Of a DNA stretch of 64,000 nt, positions 1 to 10,149 are shown piece by piece (the stretch's first letter is position 1; every line of letters starts with the position of its first letter). The position numbers and the translations under genes are program-made. Location of the stretch: contig DUBM01000020.1 in the NCBI GenBank assembly GCA_012960305.1, positions 186,001 to 250,000 on the forward strand. The letters are read 5' to 3'. The notes below the pieces were generated by a model. That model was not told the origin of the DNA, ran no database searches, and saw only the letters and a program-made list of their open reading frames with translations. This DNA is from Gammaproteobacteria bacterium. GTDB taxonomy: Bacteria; Pseudomonadota; Gammaproteobacteria; Pseudomonadales; Pseudohongiellaceae.

Positions 1-1375
1 CGAACTATATGATGACGAAATTGAAAGGCTCTCTTTCTTTGACCCTTTAACAGGTGCTGTAATCAAGCAGGTTCCTAGATTGACTGTTTTTCCTAAGTCT
101 CATTATGTAACGCCACGAGAGACCCTCTTAGGAACATTGGACGATATCAAAATTGAGCTCCGCGAGAGATTAGAAGAATTAAGGCAAAACAATCGTCTCG
201 TTGAAGCGCAGCGATTAGAACAGAGAACGAAGTATGATTTAGAGATGATTCAGGAGCTAGGATATTGCACCGGCATTGAAAACTACTCTCGCTATCTTTC
301 GGGCCGAGAAACTGGCGAGCCGCCCCCCACTCTTTATGATTATTTACCCTCGAATGCTTTGATAGTTGCAGATGAATCTCATGTCTCTATTCCACAGTTA
401 GGTGCAATGTACAAAGGCGATCGTTCACGTAAGCAAACCTTGGTCGAATATGGATTTCGCTTACCATCAGCGTTGGATAATCGTCCACTTAGATTTGAGG
501 AGTGGGAATTATTAACACCACAAATTATTTTTGTTTCAGCTACTCCAGGTCCTTATGAGAAGGAGCATGAAGGACAACTTGTTCGGCAAGTCGTCCGACC
601 CACGGGATTAGTCGATCCGGTAGTTGATGTTCGTCCAGCTTCATCGCAGGTCGATGACCTTTTATCAGAAGTTCGGAAAGTTATCAGTAATGAAGAACGA
701 GTTTTAGTCACTGTCCTGACAAAAAGAATGGCAGAAGATTTAACTGATTATCTTGCAGAGCATGATGTTCGCGTTCGCTACCTGCACTCTGATATTGAAA
801 CAGTAGAGCGTTCAGAAATACTCCGTGATTTGCGGCTTGGTAGCTTCGACGTATTAGTAGGTATTAATTTGCTCCGAGAAGGATTGGATATACCAGAAGT
901 GGCCCTCGTAGCAATTTTGGATGCGGATAAGGAAGGTTTCCTGAGGTCCGAAAGGTCGTTAATTCAAACAATGGGACGTGCTGCTCGAAACCTAAATGGA
1001 AGGGCAATTCTTTATGGGGATTCAATAACTGGGTCTATGCAGCGGGCAATGGATGAGTCACATAGGAGAAGAGAGATACAGCTGGAGTATAATAAAAAGC
1101 ATAATATCACCCCCGTAGGTGTGACGAAAAAAGTTCTGGATGTCATGGAAGGTGCATATGCCAACCCAGGTTCTCGGGTGCGGACTCGTAACCGTGGAGT
1201 TACAGAAAAAAATGGCGCCTATAACCGGCTGGATTTCTCAGATCCTTCGGCAGTACTGAAAGAAATTCAAAATTTGGAAACTGAAATGTATGAGCATGCC
1301 AAAAATCTAGCTTTCGAGCTGGCAGTCGATACCAGGGACAGAATTGCTGAGCTGAAAAGTCAGTTGTTGAAGTAA
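1..1375 (+). CDS. uvrB: UvrABC excinuclease subunit B, 3' part (start lies before the window)
   Basis: Damage-recognition helicase subunit of nucleotide excision repair; it receives lesions from UvrA and recruits UvrC. The reading frame is open from base 2, so the N-terminal third with Walker A is outside the window; 457 residues are visible against about 670 for the full family. Visible landmarks are the DESH motif II followed by [12 protein letters not shown], the helicase motif VI-like QTMGRAARN, and a C-terminal UVR domain ([13 protein letters not shown]...RDRIAEL) that contacts UvrC. An internal TTG near base 80 is not the start, because the family sequence continues upstream without a break. 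A tRNA follows, so uvrB probably ends its own transcription unit. Confidence 0.97.
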   Translation, partial: ELYDDEIERLSFFDPLTGAVIKQVPRLTVFPKSHYVTPRETLLGTLDDIKIELRERLEELRQNNRLVEAQRLEQRTKYDLEMIQELGYCTGIENYSRYLSGRETGEPPPTLYDYLPSNALIVADESHVSIPQLGAMYKGDRSRKQTLVEYGFRLPSALDNRPLRFEEWELLTPQIIFVSATPGPYEKEHEGQLVRQVVRPTGLVDPVVDVRPASSQVDDLLSEVRKVISNEERVLVTVLTKRMAEDLTDYLAEHDVRVRYLHSDIETVERSEILRDLRLGSFDVLVGINLLREGLDIPEVALVAILDADKEGFLRSERSLIQTMGRAARNLNGRAILYGDSITGSMQRAMDESHRRREIQLEYNKKHNITPVGVTKKVLDVMEGAYANPGSRVRTRNRGVTEKNGAYNRLDFSDPSAVLKEIQNLETEMYEHAKNLAFELAVDTRDRIAELKSQLLK

Positions 1376-1390
1376 TAGCTTAAGCTATTA
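1373..1390. terminator. 18-bp perfect palindrome overlapping the uvrB stop
   Basis: TAATAGCTTAAGCTATTA is self-complementary over its full length and includes the uvrB stop codon. No T-tract follows, so it is only a possible weak or Rho-assisted 3' end structure. Confidence 0.3.
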
Positions 1391-1487
1391 ATGGTAGTGC
1401 TGGAATCACCAGATAAATGCATCGACAGTGGGGTGCCGGATTCCGTATAATCGCCAGTCCTTTAATAGGGCTCGAATTAAGTTTCGT

Positions 1488-1564
<77 letters not shown>

Positions 1565-1644
1565 CTTCATTAAAGTTTAAAAATTCAGCGAAGGTTTTTT
1601 TAACCACTATCAATTAAGTTTCTATGATATCTATATGAGCTTTC

Positions 1645-1673
1645 TTGGAATGCATAGCTAGAATATTTATAAA
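1645..1673 (+). promoter_or_regulatory. Candidate sigma70 promoter for thrS
   Basis: TTGGAA, a 17-bp spacer, then TATAAA ending 22 bases before the chosen thrS start. This would leave a leader of only about 15 nt, too short for the long tRNA-mimicking operator that controls E. coli thrS. Assigned from consensus and spacing only. Confidence 0.4.
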
Positions 1674-1695
1674 GTAGTTATTGGAATTAAGATTA

Positions 1696-3672
1696 ATGCT
1701 ACAAATTACTCTTCCGGATGGCAGCAAGCGGGATTACGAAAACCCTGTTTCTATTGCCGAAATTGCAGAATCTATTGGCCCGGGCTTGGCTAAAGCGGCC
1801 CTGGCTGGTCGTATTGATGGGGCGCTAGTAGACACCTCACATGTGGTCGCGGAAAACGCTGAAGTGGCTATTGTTACGGAAAGAGATAGTGATGGTGTTG
1901 AGGTGCTGCGACACTCCTGTGCGCATTTAATGGCTCAGGCCGTGCAACGACTTTTTCCTGAAGCCCAAGTAACCATCGGTCCAGTAATTGGCGATGGTTT
2001 CTTTTACGATTTTTCCTATGAGCGACCTTTTACTCCTGAAGATCTTGCGGCCATAGAAAAAACTATGGGTGAGATTGTTAAGGAGAATTTACCGATTGAT
2101 CGCTCCGTGATGAGCAGAGATGAAGCCATTGCCATGTTTAAGGAGATGGGTGAGAAATATAAAGTTGAAATAATCGAGAGTATTCCTGGTGATGAGGACC
2201 TATCTTTTTATCGGCAGGGAGAGTTTATCGACCTTTGTCGTGGCCCTCATGTTCCTAGCACTAGTAAATTCAAGGCTTTTAAACTTACCTCAGTCGCCGG
2301 TGCGTATTGGCGTGGCGATGCTGAGAATGAAATGCTCCAAAGAGTCCATGGCACTGCTTGGGGTTCTAAAGCAGATTTAAAGCTCTATTTGCAGCGTTTG
2401 GAAGAGGCGGAAAAACGCGATCATAGAAAACTAGGTAAACACCTGAATCTTTTTCATTTTCAGGAAGAGGCCCCAGGAATGCCTTTTTGGCATCCAAAGG
2501 GTTGGACTCTTTACCAGATTATTCAGCAATACATGAAGGGCGTTCAAGACGCCAACGGTTATAAGGAAATTAATACTCCCCAGCTGGTTGACTCTAGCTT
2601 GTGGAAGAAATCAGGCCATGAAGCGAAGTTTTCTGATGAGATGTTTACTGTAGAAGCAGCTGATAACCGAATTTACGTGATTAAGCCGATGAATTGCCCC
2701 TGTCATGTTCAAGTTTTTAACCAAGGCTTAAAAAGCTATCGTGACTTGCCTCTGCGGCTAGCTGAATTCGGCTCCTGCCATCGCTACGAGCCATCTGGTA
2801 GCATGCATGGTCTCATGCGAGTGCGGAGCTTTGTTCAAGACGATGGCCATATTTTCTGTGCCGAGGAGCAGATTCAGGCTGAAGTTGCTAGCTTTATGGA
2901 TTTGTTGTTTGCGGTTTATCGGGACTTTGGTTTTAACGAAGTTATTCTGCGGCTTTCAACCCGTCCTGAGAAAAGGGTTGGATCTGAGGAACTTTGGGAT
3001 AAGGCTGAGCAGTCCCTCAAAGATGCCCTAAATGCCACTGGCCTTCATTGGGAGTTGGTTCCTGGAGAAGGGGCTTTCTACGGGCCGAAGATTGAGTGTT
3101 CTCTTAAAGATTGCATGGGTCGAATTCAGCAGTGCGGTACCATTCAAGTAGATTTTTTTACTCCCGGGAGTCTTGGTGCTCAATATGTGGCAGAAGACAG
3201 TGACCGCAAAACTCCAGTAATGCTGCATCGGGCGATTTTAGGTTCGTTTGAGCGTTTTATTGGCGTATTAATCGAGCAATATGCTGGGGCTATGCCGGCA
3301 TGGTTGTCGCCTGAGCAAGCTATTATTCTTAATATTACTGACAAACAGGCAGGATATTGCCTAAATCTCGAAGAATCCTTGAAAAATAAAGGGTTTAGAG
3401 TGTCTGCGGACTTGAGAAATGAGAAGATCGGCTTTAAAATCCGCGAGCACACTTTACAGAAAATTCCCTATCTCTTGGTAGTCGGAGATAAAGAAGTCGA
3501 ATCTGGCACTTTGGCAGTAAGAAAGCGGGGTGGTGAAGATCTGGGAACTATGACAATTGATGACTTTTGCGACCACCTAAGCCAGGATGTTGCCCATTTG
3601 GGTCGCAGTGGCGTTATTAAAGAAATAGCTAACAACGTCAATGGCGTCGCAAAAGAAGACGTTGCTATTTAG
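1696..3672 (+). CDS. thrS: Threonyl-tRNA synthetase
   Basis: Charges tRNA-Thr in the cytoplasm. The order is an N-terminal TGS domain (about residues 1-60), the editing/second additional domain with its HSCAHLMAQ motif, a class II catalytic core, and a C-terminal anticodon-binding domain. Zinc-ligand positions are visible: Cys in KPMNCPCH, His in QDDGHIFC, and His in [11 protein letters not shown]. Motif 2 reads [19 protein letters not shown]. The ATG at 1696 is preferred over an in-frame TTG 15 bases upstream because it gives [10 protein letters not shown], matching the family N-terminus. The product of 658 residues is slightly longer than E. coli ThrS (642). It heads the translation operon. 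Confidence 0.97.
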   Translation: MLQITLPDGSKRDYENPVSIAEIAESIGPGLAKAALAGRIDGALVDTSHVVAENAEVAIVTERDSDGVEVLRHSCAHLMAQAVQRLFPEAQVTIGPVIGDGFFYDFSYERPFTPEDLAAIEKTMGEIVKENLPIDRSVMSRDEAIAMFKEMGEKYKVEIIESIPGDEDLSFYRQGEFIDLCRGPHVPSTSKFKAFKLTSVAGAYWRGDAENEMLQRVHGTAWGSKADLKLYLQRLEEAEKRDHRKLGKHLNLFHFQEEAPGMPFWHPKGWTLYQIIQQYMKGVQDANGYKEINTPQLVDSSLWKKSGHEAKFSDEMFTVEAADNRIYVIKPMNCPCHVQVFNQGLKSYRDLPLRLAEFGSCHRYEPSGSMHGLMRVRSFVQDDGHIFCAEEQIQAEVASFMDLLFAVYRDFGFNEVILRLSTRPEKRVGSEELWDKAEQSLKDALNATGLHWELVPGEGAFYGPKIECSLKDCMGRIQQCGTIQVDFFTPGSLGAQYVAEDSDRKTPVMLHRAILGSFERFIGVLIEQYAGAMPAWLSPEQAIILNITDKQAGYCLNLEESLKNKGFRVSADLRNEKIGFKIREHTLQKIPYLLVVGDKEVESGTLAVRKRGGEDLGTMTIDDFCDHLSQDVAHLGRSGVIKEIANNVNGVAKEDVAI

Positions 3673-3742
3673 AGCTAGAAGCATCCAGAGCTTGAGTAGT
3701 ATTTACATGAATCGAATCGAGGAATAAGCGCTTGCGCAGATT

Positions 3743-4267
3743 ATGAGGAGTAGTTCCAAAAAACCTATCATCAATGAGTTCATCGAAGCCAGCGAAGTAA
3801 GATTAGTTGGCGCTGAAGGTGAGCAACTGGGAGTTGTTAGTATTGATGAAGCGCGTGTCGTTGCCGCAGAAATCAAACTTGATTTAGTGTTAATAGCGCC
3901 CGATGCAGAGCCACAAGTCTGCAAGATTATGGACTATGGCAAACATATATTCGATTTGAAGAAGCAAAAGGCTGCAAATAAGAAAAAGCAGCGACGAATT
4001 CAGGTTAAAGAAATAAAATTTCGACCAGGGACGGAAGAAGGGGATTATCAGGTAAAACTACGCAACCTGATACGTTTCCTAGAAGATGGGGACAAAGCCA
4101 AGGTGTCGTTAAGATTCCGTGGCCGAGAACTCGCCCATCAACATCTTGGACTGCAGCTTGTTGAACGAATCCGCGATGATTTAGTTGAACATGGCACTGT
4201 TGAGCAGGATCCCAAGATGGAAGGCCGGCAAATTGTCATGGTATTGGCACCGGTCAAAAAGCGCTAA
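3743..4267 (+). CDS. infC: Translation initiation factor IF-3
   Basis: Binds the 30S subunit, blocks premature 50S joining and checks start-codon choice. The conserved N-domain ([21 protein letters not shown]) and C-domain ([37 protein letters not shown]) are complete. The start is uncertain: an ATG at 3743 is directly preceded, in frame, by ATT at 3740. AUU is the rare start used by infC in many gammaproteobacteria and is the basis of IF-3 autoregulation. The nearest purine-rich element (GAGGAA, 3719-3724) is 15-18 bases upstream, which is long. A six-codon ORF (3707-3727) ends just before it in the same frame. Confidence 0.95.
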   Translation: MRSSSKKPIINEFIEASEVRLVGAEGEQLGVVSIDEARVVAAEIKLDLVLIAPDAEPQVCKIMDYGKHIFDLKKQKAANKKKQRRIQVKEIKFRPGTEEGDYQVKLRNLIRFLEDGDKAKVSLRFRGRELAHQHLGLQLVERIRDDLVEHGTVEQDPKMEGRQIVMVLAPVKKR

Positions 4268-4277
4268 TAGTAGTCAG

Positions 4278-4324
4278 GGTCAGTGTCCATTGATCCAGCT
4301 GGATTAATGGACACTGACCTTTTT
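4278..4324 (+). terminator. Strong hairpin with T-tract between infC and rpmI
   Basis: Perfect 14-bp arms (4278-4291 and 4306-4319, outer sequence GGTCAGTGTCCATT) enclose a further short ATCC/GGAT stem, followed by five T. It has the form of an intrinsic terminator or attenuator. It lies only 11 bases after infC and about 50 bases before rpmI, so it could separate infC output from the rpmI-rplT-pheST genes. Confidence 0.75.
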
Positions 4325-4375
4325 GATTATTAGAATATTATCAAAAGCCCAGTGTGGGCAAATGCGGAGTTACAA

Positions 4376-4576
4376 ATGAGTGTTGGTAAACTAAAAACCC
4401 ATAGGGGTGCTGCGAAACGGTTTAAGAAAACTGGATCCGGTTTTAAGCGCAAGAGTGCTTACAAGAGTCACATCTTGACGAAAATGACCACCAAGCGTAA
4501 GCGTCAGCTGCGTGGAACTTCTGCAGTGCATGCAGTCGATATTCCAGCAGTAAAGCGTATGTTACGTGAAATATAA
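4376..4576 (+). CDS. rpmI: 50S ribosomal protein L35
   Basis: Small basic 66-residue component of the large ribosomal subunit. The conserved pattern is [19 protein letters not shown] near the start, with an Arg/Lys-rich middle and RMLREI at the end. The ATG at 4376 is preceded by GGAG at good spacing and gives the normal L35 length; a GTG 24 bases upstream would add an unrelated tail. rplT follows 24 bases later, as is usual. Confidence 0.97.
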   Translation: MSVGKLKTHRGAAKRFKKTGSGFKRKSAYKSHILTKMTTKRKRQLRGTSAVHAVDIPAVKRMLREI

Positions 4577-4600
4577 ACGGTATCCGTCAGGAGATAACTA

Positions 4601-4960
4601 ATGGCTAGAGTAAAGCGCGGCGTCATTGCGAATAGACGTCACAAAAAAGTTTTAAAGCAGGCTAAAGGATACTATGGTGCTCGCAGCCGTATCTTTCGAG
4701 TCGCGAAACAAGCAGTTACCAAAGCTGGGCAATATGCTTATCGAGATCGTCGAGTTAAGAAAAGGGTATTTAGAGCACTTTGGATTACTCGAATCAATGC
4801 GCTAGCGCGTCAAAATGGTATGAGCTACAGTCAACTAATCGCTGGATTAAAGAAAGCCAATATTGAAATCGATAGAAGAGTTTTGGCTGACTTGGCAGTA
4901 CACGACAAACCAGCTTTTACAGCAATAGTAGATCAAGCAAAAACCAGCCTAGCTGCTTAG
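4601..4960 (+). CDS. rplT: 50S ribosomal protein L20
   Basis: Early-assembly protein of the 50S subunit that binds 23S rRNA. In relatives it also represses rpmI-rplT translation by binding their mRNA. The 119-residue product has the family start [16 protein letters not shown] and the central [15 protein letters not shown]. The Shine-Dalgarno CAGGAG is 8 bases before ATG. It sits between rpmI and pheS, the conserved order. Confidence 0.98.
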   Translation: MARVKRGVIANRRHKKVLKQAKGYYGARSRIFRVAKQAVTKAGQYAYRDRRVKKRVFRALWITRINALARQNGMSYSQLIAGLKKANIEIDRRVLADLAVHDKPAFTAIVDQAKTSLAA

Positions 4961-4969
4961 CCCTCTTAG

Positions 4970-5998
<1,029 letters not shown>

Positions 5999-6012
5999 AT
6001 CCGGTTTTCTGA

Positions 6013-8403
6013 ATGATTTTTAGTGTCGAGTGGTTAAAAGAATTTGTTGATCCTGAAATGGAGTTGCAATCGCTCGCGGAAGAATTGACCATGGCTGGAT
6101 TAGAAGTAGATGGCTTAATTCCAGTGGCAAATAATTGTACTGGGATAGTAGTTGGTGAGGTTACTTCAGTAGTAAAACATCCAGATGCAGACAAATTAAG
6201 TTTATGCAAAGTCTCGGACGGAGAAAATTCCTTTCAGGTTGTATGTGGTGCGGCGAATGTTAGGGAAGGACTTAAGGCTCCGTTTGCCAAGGTTGGGGCT
6301 GAAATATACTCTACCGAAGATGAAAAGCCATTCAAAATTAAAACCGCGAAAATTCGAGGCACTGAATCAAATGGGATGTTGTGCTCCGCAGAAGAGTTAG
6401 GCATGGCCGAGGCCTCTGAAGGACTAATGGAATTACCAGAGGATGCCCCAGTAGGAGAAGATGTCCGCTGCTACCTCAATCTAAATGATACCAGTATAGA
6501 ATTAGACTTGACTCCAAACAGGGGCGACTGCTTAGGTATGCTAGGGCTTGCGCGAGAGGTAGGAGTTCTCTGTCGTAAAGATGTCCTTATCGAAGAACCT
6601 GTGCGAGTCGCTGTTACTATCGATGAAGAATTGCCTATTGAGATTACAGCTGTTGATGCTTGTCCGCGCTATTTGGGTCGGGTAATTCGTAATATTAATC
6701 TTAACTCTGAATCTCCTGGATGGATGCAAGAAAAATTACGGCGTTCTGGTGTTCGTAGCATCGACCCCATTGTCGATGTAACTAATTTTGTTTTAATGGA
6801 ATTAGGTCAGCCGATGCATGCCTTCGATTATGAGAAGCTAGAGGGCGGCATTGGAGTTCGATTCTCAGAGCCTAACGAAAAGCTAGTTTTGCTCGATGGC
6901 AAAGAAGTCGAACTGACTTCTAGAACTTTACTTATTACCGATGCGAAACAGCCGGTAGCTATAGCTGGAGTCATGGGTGGATTAAAAACTTCAGTGACGA
7001 AACAAACTCAACATGTGTTTCTTGAATGTGCTTTCTTTTCGCAACTAGCCATTTCTGGCAAAGCTCGTAGCTACGGTATGCATACTGATGCTTCCCATCG
7101 CTATGAAAGAGGTGTGGATTATCAGTTGCAGCACCGGGCAATGGAGAGGGCGACCAACCTTATGCTTGAGATAGTAGGTGGTGAGGCCGGGCCCATAACA
7201 GAAGCATTAGGAAATCTTCCTGAGCCACGGACAGTAACGCTAAAGTTCGCTTCAATCCTTAAATTTTTGGGGATTGATATTGAGAAAGCGGAAGTTCTGG
7301 ATATCTTGAAGCGCCTTGGATTTCACTTAGTTCAGCAAACTGCGGACGAACTAAGCATAGAAGTACCATCTTATCGTTTTGATATAAGTATTGAGGCTGA
7401 TTTAATTGAAGAATTAGCTAGAATATATGGCTATAACAAACTTCCCCAAACAGCTGGACTCGCAAGTCAGTCTCTAAAATCTCTGCCTGAGTCACAATTA
7501 AGTTTGTCGCGGCTTCAGCACCAGCTAGTTGCGTTGGGCTATCAAGAAGTTATCACCTATAGCTTCATTGATCCTGGTCACTGTAAATTGGTCATGGGGG
7601 AGGAAGTAGACGTTATTTCACTACAAAACCCAATCTCCCAAGAAATGTCAGTGATGCGGCCTAGCATTATTCCGGGATTGCTAAGTACTCTTAGTTACAA
7701 CGAAAACCGTCAGCAAGACCGCCTCCGACTATTTGAAACCGGCTTGGTTTTTCAAAAAGAAGGTGACGAAACCGTACAATCTACCATGATTTCTGGATTG
7801 ATATTCGGGAAAAGAAATCCAGATAACTGGAGCAATAACAAAGAATTAAGCGACTTTTATGATCTAAAAGGTGATATTGAAAATTTACTTGGGCTAGCGG
7901 GTGGTTCTGAACCTATATCGTTCCTTGCCGGGAACCATCCAAGCTTCCATTCGGGGCAATGTGCGGCGGTTAAGTCCGGAAAGCATCAGCTTGGTCATAT
8001 TGGCGCTTTGCAACCTGTAATTCACCGAGAAATGGGCTTCAATGGCCCGGTATTCTTGTTCGAGTTGTATTTGGAGGCCGTACAATCAAAACAGCTGCCT
8101 CGAATAGAAAAGTTGTCTAAATTCCCCGAAGTCAGCAGGGATTTAGCAGTGGTTATCGAGGAATCGATCTGCTCTGACGATATATTGTCTACAGTTAGAG
8201 AAGAAGCTGGTGAGTTCTTAAGCTATCTTCGAATATTTGATGTTTATCAAGGGGATGCGATCGCAAAAAACAAAAAAAGTATCGCTTTGGGCTTGACGTG
8301 GCAACATCCTTCACGCACTCTTAGCGATGAAGAGGTAAATATAATAATTAGTAGCTGCGTCAATGCACTACAAGATAAATTTAATGCAAATTTGCGGAAT
8401 TAG
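6013..8403 (+). CDS. pheT: Phenylalanyl-tRNA synthetase beta subunit
   Basis: Structural and editing subunit partner of PheS. Domains in order are an N-terminal EMAP-like tRNA-binding domain (about 39-150, with KHPDADKLSLCKV), the B3/B4 editing domain, B5 near 400-480, a catalytic-like core, and the C-terminal FDX-ACB anticodon-binding fold (about 700-796, with KFPEVSRDLAVV). The length of 796 residues matches gammaproteobacterial PheT. No clear Shine-Dalgarno precedes the ATG, which suggests translation coupled to pheS. ihfA follows directly. Confidence 0.97.
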   Translation: MIFSVEWLKEFVDPEMELQSLAEELTMAGLEVDGLIPVANNCTGIVVGEVTSVVKHPDADKLSLCKVSDGENSFQVVCGAANVREGLKAPFAKVGAEIYSTEDEKPFKIKTAKIRGTESNGMLCSAEELGMAEASEGLMELPEDAPVGEDVRCYLNLNDTSIELDLTPNRGDCLGMLGLAREVGVLCRKDVLIEEPVRVAVTIDEELPIEITAVDACPRYLGRVIRNINLNSESPGWMQEKLRRSGVRSIDPIVDVTNFVLMELGQPMHAFDYEKLEGGIGVRFSEPNEKLVLLDGKEVELTSRTLLITDAKQPVAIAGVMGGLKTSVTKQTQHVFLECAFFSQLAISGKARSYGMHTDASHRYERGVDYQLQHRAMERATNLMLEIVGGEAGPITEALGNLPEPRTVTLKFASILKFLGIDIEKAEVLDILKRLGFHLVQQTADELSIEVPSYRFDISIEADLIEELARIYGYNKLPQTAGLASQSLKSLPESQLSLSRLQHQLVALGYQEVITYSFIDPGHCKLVMGEEVDVISLQNPISQEMSVMRPSIIPGLLSTLSYNENRQQDRLRLFETGLVFQKEGDETVQSTMISGLIFGKRNPDNWSNNKELSDFYDLKGDIENLLGLAGGSEPISFLAGNHPSFHSGQCAAVKSGKHQLGHIGALQPVIHREMGFNGPVFLFELYLEAVQSKQLPRIEKLSKFPEVSRDLAVVIEESICSDDILSTVREEAGEFLSYLRIFDVYQGDAIAKNKKSIALGLTWQHPSRTLSDEEVNIIISSCVNALQDKFNANLRN

Positions 8404-8418
8404 TTGGGGGGATTGACT

Positions 8419-8727
8419 ATGACGGATGGAGGACTCACTAAGGCCGATATGGCGGAGCGCCTATTTGAAGAGCTAGGCTTGAATAAGCGAGAGGCCAAAG
8501 AAGTCGTCGAGCAATTTTTTGAAGAAGTCCGCCTCTCGCTAGAGCGAAATGAGCAAGTTAAATTGTCTGGATATGGCAATTTTGACTTAAGAGACAAGAA
8601 GCAGAGACCAGGCAGAAATCCGAAGACAGGCGAAGAAATTCCGATCAAAGCAAGAAGGGTCGTGACATTCAGGCCAGGACAGAAGTTAAAGGCAAGGGTA
8701 GAAGGCTATGCTGGAACCGAAGAATAA
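8419..8727 (+). CDS. ihfA: Integration host factor alpha subunit
   Basis: DNA-bending subunit of the IHF heterodimer, which acts in nucleoid structure, recombination and regulation. The 102-residue protein has the HU/IHF signature [20 protein letters not shown] with the intercalating Pro in RNPKTG. ATG 8419 is chosen over a TTG 15 bases upstream because the run of six G lies just before it as the ribosome site and the protein then starts [13 protein letters not shown], as in the family. Coupling to pheT is conserved. Confidence 0.96.
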   Translation: MTDGGLTKADMAERLFEELGLNKREAKEVVEQFFEEVRLSLERNEQVKLSGYGNFDLRDKKQRPGRNPKTGEEIPIKARRVVTFRPGQKLKARVEGYAGTEE

Positions 8728-9061
8728 CAATGAATTACCACCCATACCGCCGAAGCGTTACTTTACCATTGGTGAAGTAGGTGAACTTTGTGAGGTTAAA
8801 CCCCATGTTCTGCGCTATTGGGAAGTAGAATTTCCTCAACTGAAGCCAGTTAAGCGACGCGGAAATCGCCGTTATTACCAACGTCAAGACGTGATCCTAA
8901 TCCGCCAAATCAAGAGTTTGCTCTACGAGCATGGTTATACCATTGGTGGAGCCCGTAAAAAAATGAGTGATAATCCCGAAGAATTGACCAAAACTAATGT
9001 TAATTCTAGTGAGGTGAAGTCATTGGTACGGGATTTAGAGGAAGTAATATCCCGTTTGTAG
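8708..9061 (+). CDS. MerR-family transcriptional regulator (ihfA-adjacent type)
   Basis: A 117-residue DNA-binding protein with an N-terminal MerR winged helix-turn-helix ([22 protein letters not shown], then [13 protein letters not shown]) and a short coiled tail. It lacks the cysteine pattern of metal-sensing MerR proteins. It overlaps ihfA by 20 bases, so it is translated from the same mRNA. This uncharacterised MerR protein is often found after ihfA in gammaproteobacteria; its target is not known from the sequence. Confidence 0.9.
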   Translation: MLEPKNNNELPPIPPKRYFTIGEVGELCEVKPHVLRYWEVEFPQLKPVKRRGNRRYYQRQDVILIRQIKSLLYEHGYTIGGARKKMSDNPEELTKTNVNSSEVKSLVRDLEEVISRL

Positions 9062-9155
9062 TTATTGACGGCCACTCTCAAGAATTTTCAACTTCTACAT
9101 TTTAGGTGCCGAGTACAATTCACGGCAGAATTCTCTTCATATAATTCATCTATTT

Positions 9156-9232
9156 CGGGGCGTAGCGCAGTCTGGTAGCGCACTACACTGGGGGTGTAGT
9201 GGTCGTCGGTTCAAATCCGGCCGCCCCGACCA
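9156..9232 (+). tRNA. tRNA-Pro (anticodon GGG)
   Basis: A 77-nt cloverleaf with fully paired acceptor CGGGGCG/CGCCCCG, anticodon stem CTACA/TGTAG with loop CTGGGGG (anticodon at 9190-9192), T arm GTCGG/CCGGC with TTCAAAT, and encoded CCA. tRNA 3' ends are frequent integration sites, and accessory DNA begins directly after this gene. Confidence 0.96.
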
Positions 9233-9240
9233 AATTTTTA

Positions 9241-9317
9241 TCCAACGCAATACAAAAACGTTCTAAAAGCCCTGAATTACGGGGCTTTCTGCGATATAAT
9301 TAGTCCAACGCAATACA
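9241..9317. repeat. Direct repeat TCCAACGCAATACA, two copies after tRNA-Pro
   Basis: The 14-mer occurs at 9241-9254 and again at 9304-9317, 63 bases apart, starting eight bases after the tRNA. A possible integration footprint. No copy was noticed at the far end of the accessory region. Confidence 0.6.
9266..9288 (+). terminator. Hairpin after tRNA-Pro
   Basis: AAAGCCC and GGGCTTT form a 7-bp stem with a 9-nt loop. The 3' side has only three T, but the position fits the end of the tRNA-Pro transcript. Confidence 0.5.
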
Positions 9318-9329
9318 TTCCAATACTAC

Positions 9330-9394
9330 GAGATACCAACAATTTGTTGGTACTTTTGTTGGTACTTTTTGAAATATTAAATGAGATACCAACA
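9330..9394. repeat. Cluster of TACCAACA motifs in both orientations
   Basis: GAGATACCAACA occurs at 9330-9341 and 9383-9394, and the inverted form TTGTTGGTAC at 9344-9353 and 9356-9365. Closely spaced direct and inverted short repeats beside a tRNA resemble recombinase arm-binding sites, but no integrase gene is present. This reading is inference. Confidence 0.45.
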
Positions 9395-9626
9395 CTAGGT
9401 ACGTCTTGCGACCAAATAGCAGATAGACATCAAAGTACTATCCTGTCCTATTGGAGATCATTGCATGCAAAAGCTGACAGCGTTGCCGACTACGTTTCGA
9501 CAGTGCATTACACTGGGTGCATTGAACGCGCCCACCGAGAGTTAGGAATGTGGTCGTGAGTTATTCGCAATTATCTTCAAGGGATAATATGACGTCAATA
9601 ATATAATTCATTGCGGAAGAATAAAA
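9395..9626. other. Non-coding gap after the TACCAACA cluster
   Basis: A short plus-strand frame runs through 9344-9559, but it begins inside the repeat cluster, has no ribosome site and resembles no family I know. Nothing else is recognisable. Confidence 0.5.
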
Positions 9627-10085
9627 CTAGCTGGCCATCAGTCTGGGAAGTGGGAGCCCTAAACCTCCCGCCATTGCCGGTTGCGCTAGAACATTTTTCT
9701 TTATTTGGGTGGATGAAGTGCGGAGGTCGTACTGCAACTTGACGATCTCACTACCCTTTCGGTTAAGAAAAGACTCTACCTCGATATTATAAGATTGATG
9801 CCCCCAGTCTTCTCCTACAACAAAAATATCTACATCCAGTGCTTCACATCCAGATACATATTCGAGTTCATAATACGGTCTAACGATATCGACACAGCGC
9901 AAGGCCTTTAGCATTTGCACTCTTTGTTCCAGAGGAATGACCGGTTTGTTCTGCTTATAAGAATTTACTACTTGATCTGAGGCGACTCCAACTGCAACAA
10001 CACTGCCTAACCTTCGACATTGTTCCAGCAATGCAAGATGCCCTACGTGCAACATATCGAAAGTGCCTACCGTATATACAACCAT
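9627..10085 (-). CDS. Cytidylyltransferase (glycerol-3-phosphate cytidylyltransferase-like)
   Basis: Nucleotidyltransferase predicted to transfer CMP from CTP to a phosphorylated alcohol or sugar. The 152-residue protein starts MVVYTVGTFDMLHVGH, with the catalytic HxGH at residues 13-16. It ends with an RTSSTQIK segment matching the second conserved motif of TagD-type enzymes. The chosen ATG has AGGAG about 11 bases upstream; a longer frame upstream overlaps the neighbouring gene's region and adds a non-family extension. It lies 64 bases after the CDP-alcohol phosphatidyltransferase on the same strand. Substrate (glycerol-3-phosphate, phosphoethanolamine or another) cannot be told. Confidence 0.82.
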   Translation of the reverse strand: MVVYTVGTFDMLHVGHLALLEQCRRLGSVVAVGVASDQVVNSYKQNKPVIPLEQRVQMLKALRCVDIVRPYYELEYVSGCEALDVDIFVVGEDWGHQSYNIEVESFLNRKGSEIVKLQYDLRTSSTQIKKNVLAQPAMAGGLGLPLPRLMAS

Positions 10086-10149
10086 TTGTTCTTTAGCTCC
10101 TAAATTCGTGCGGTTATTAGTTAACGTGCGATACCAACTCATTGGTTTT

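Noticed and set aside
9344..9559. 71-codon plus-strand frame after tRNA-Pro
   Set aside because: It begins inside the TACCAACA repeat cluster, lacks a ribosome site and resembles no known protein.
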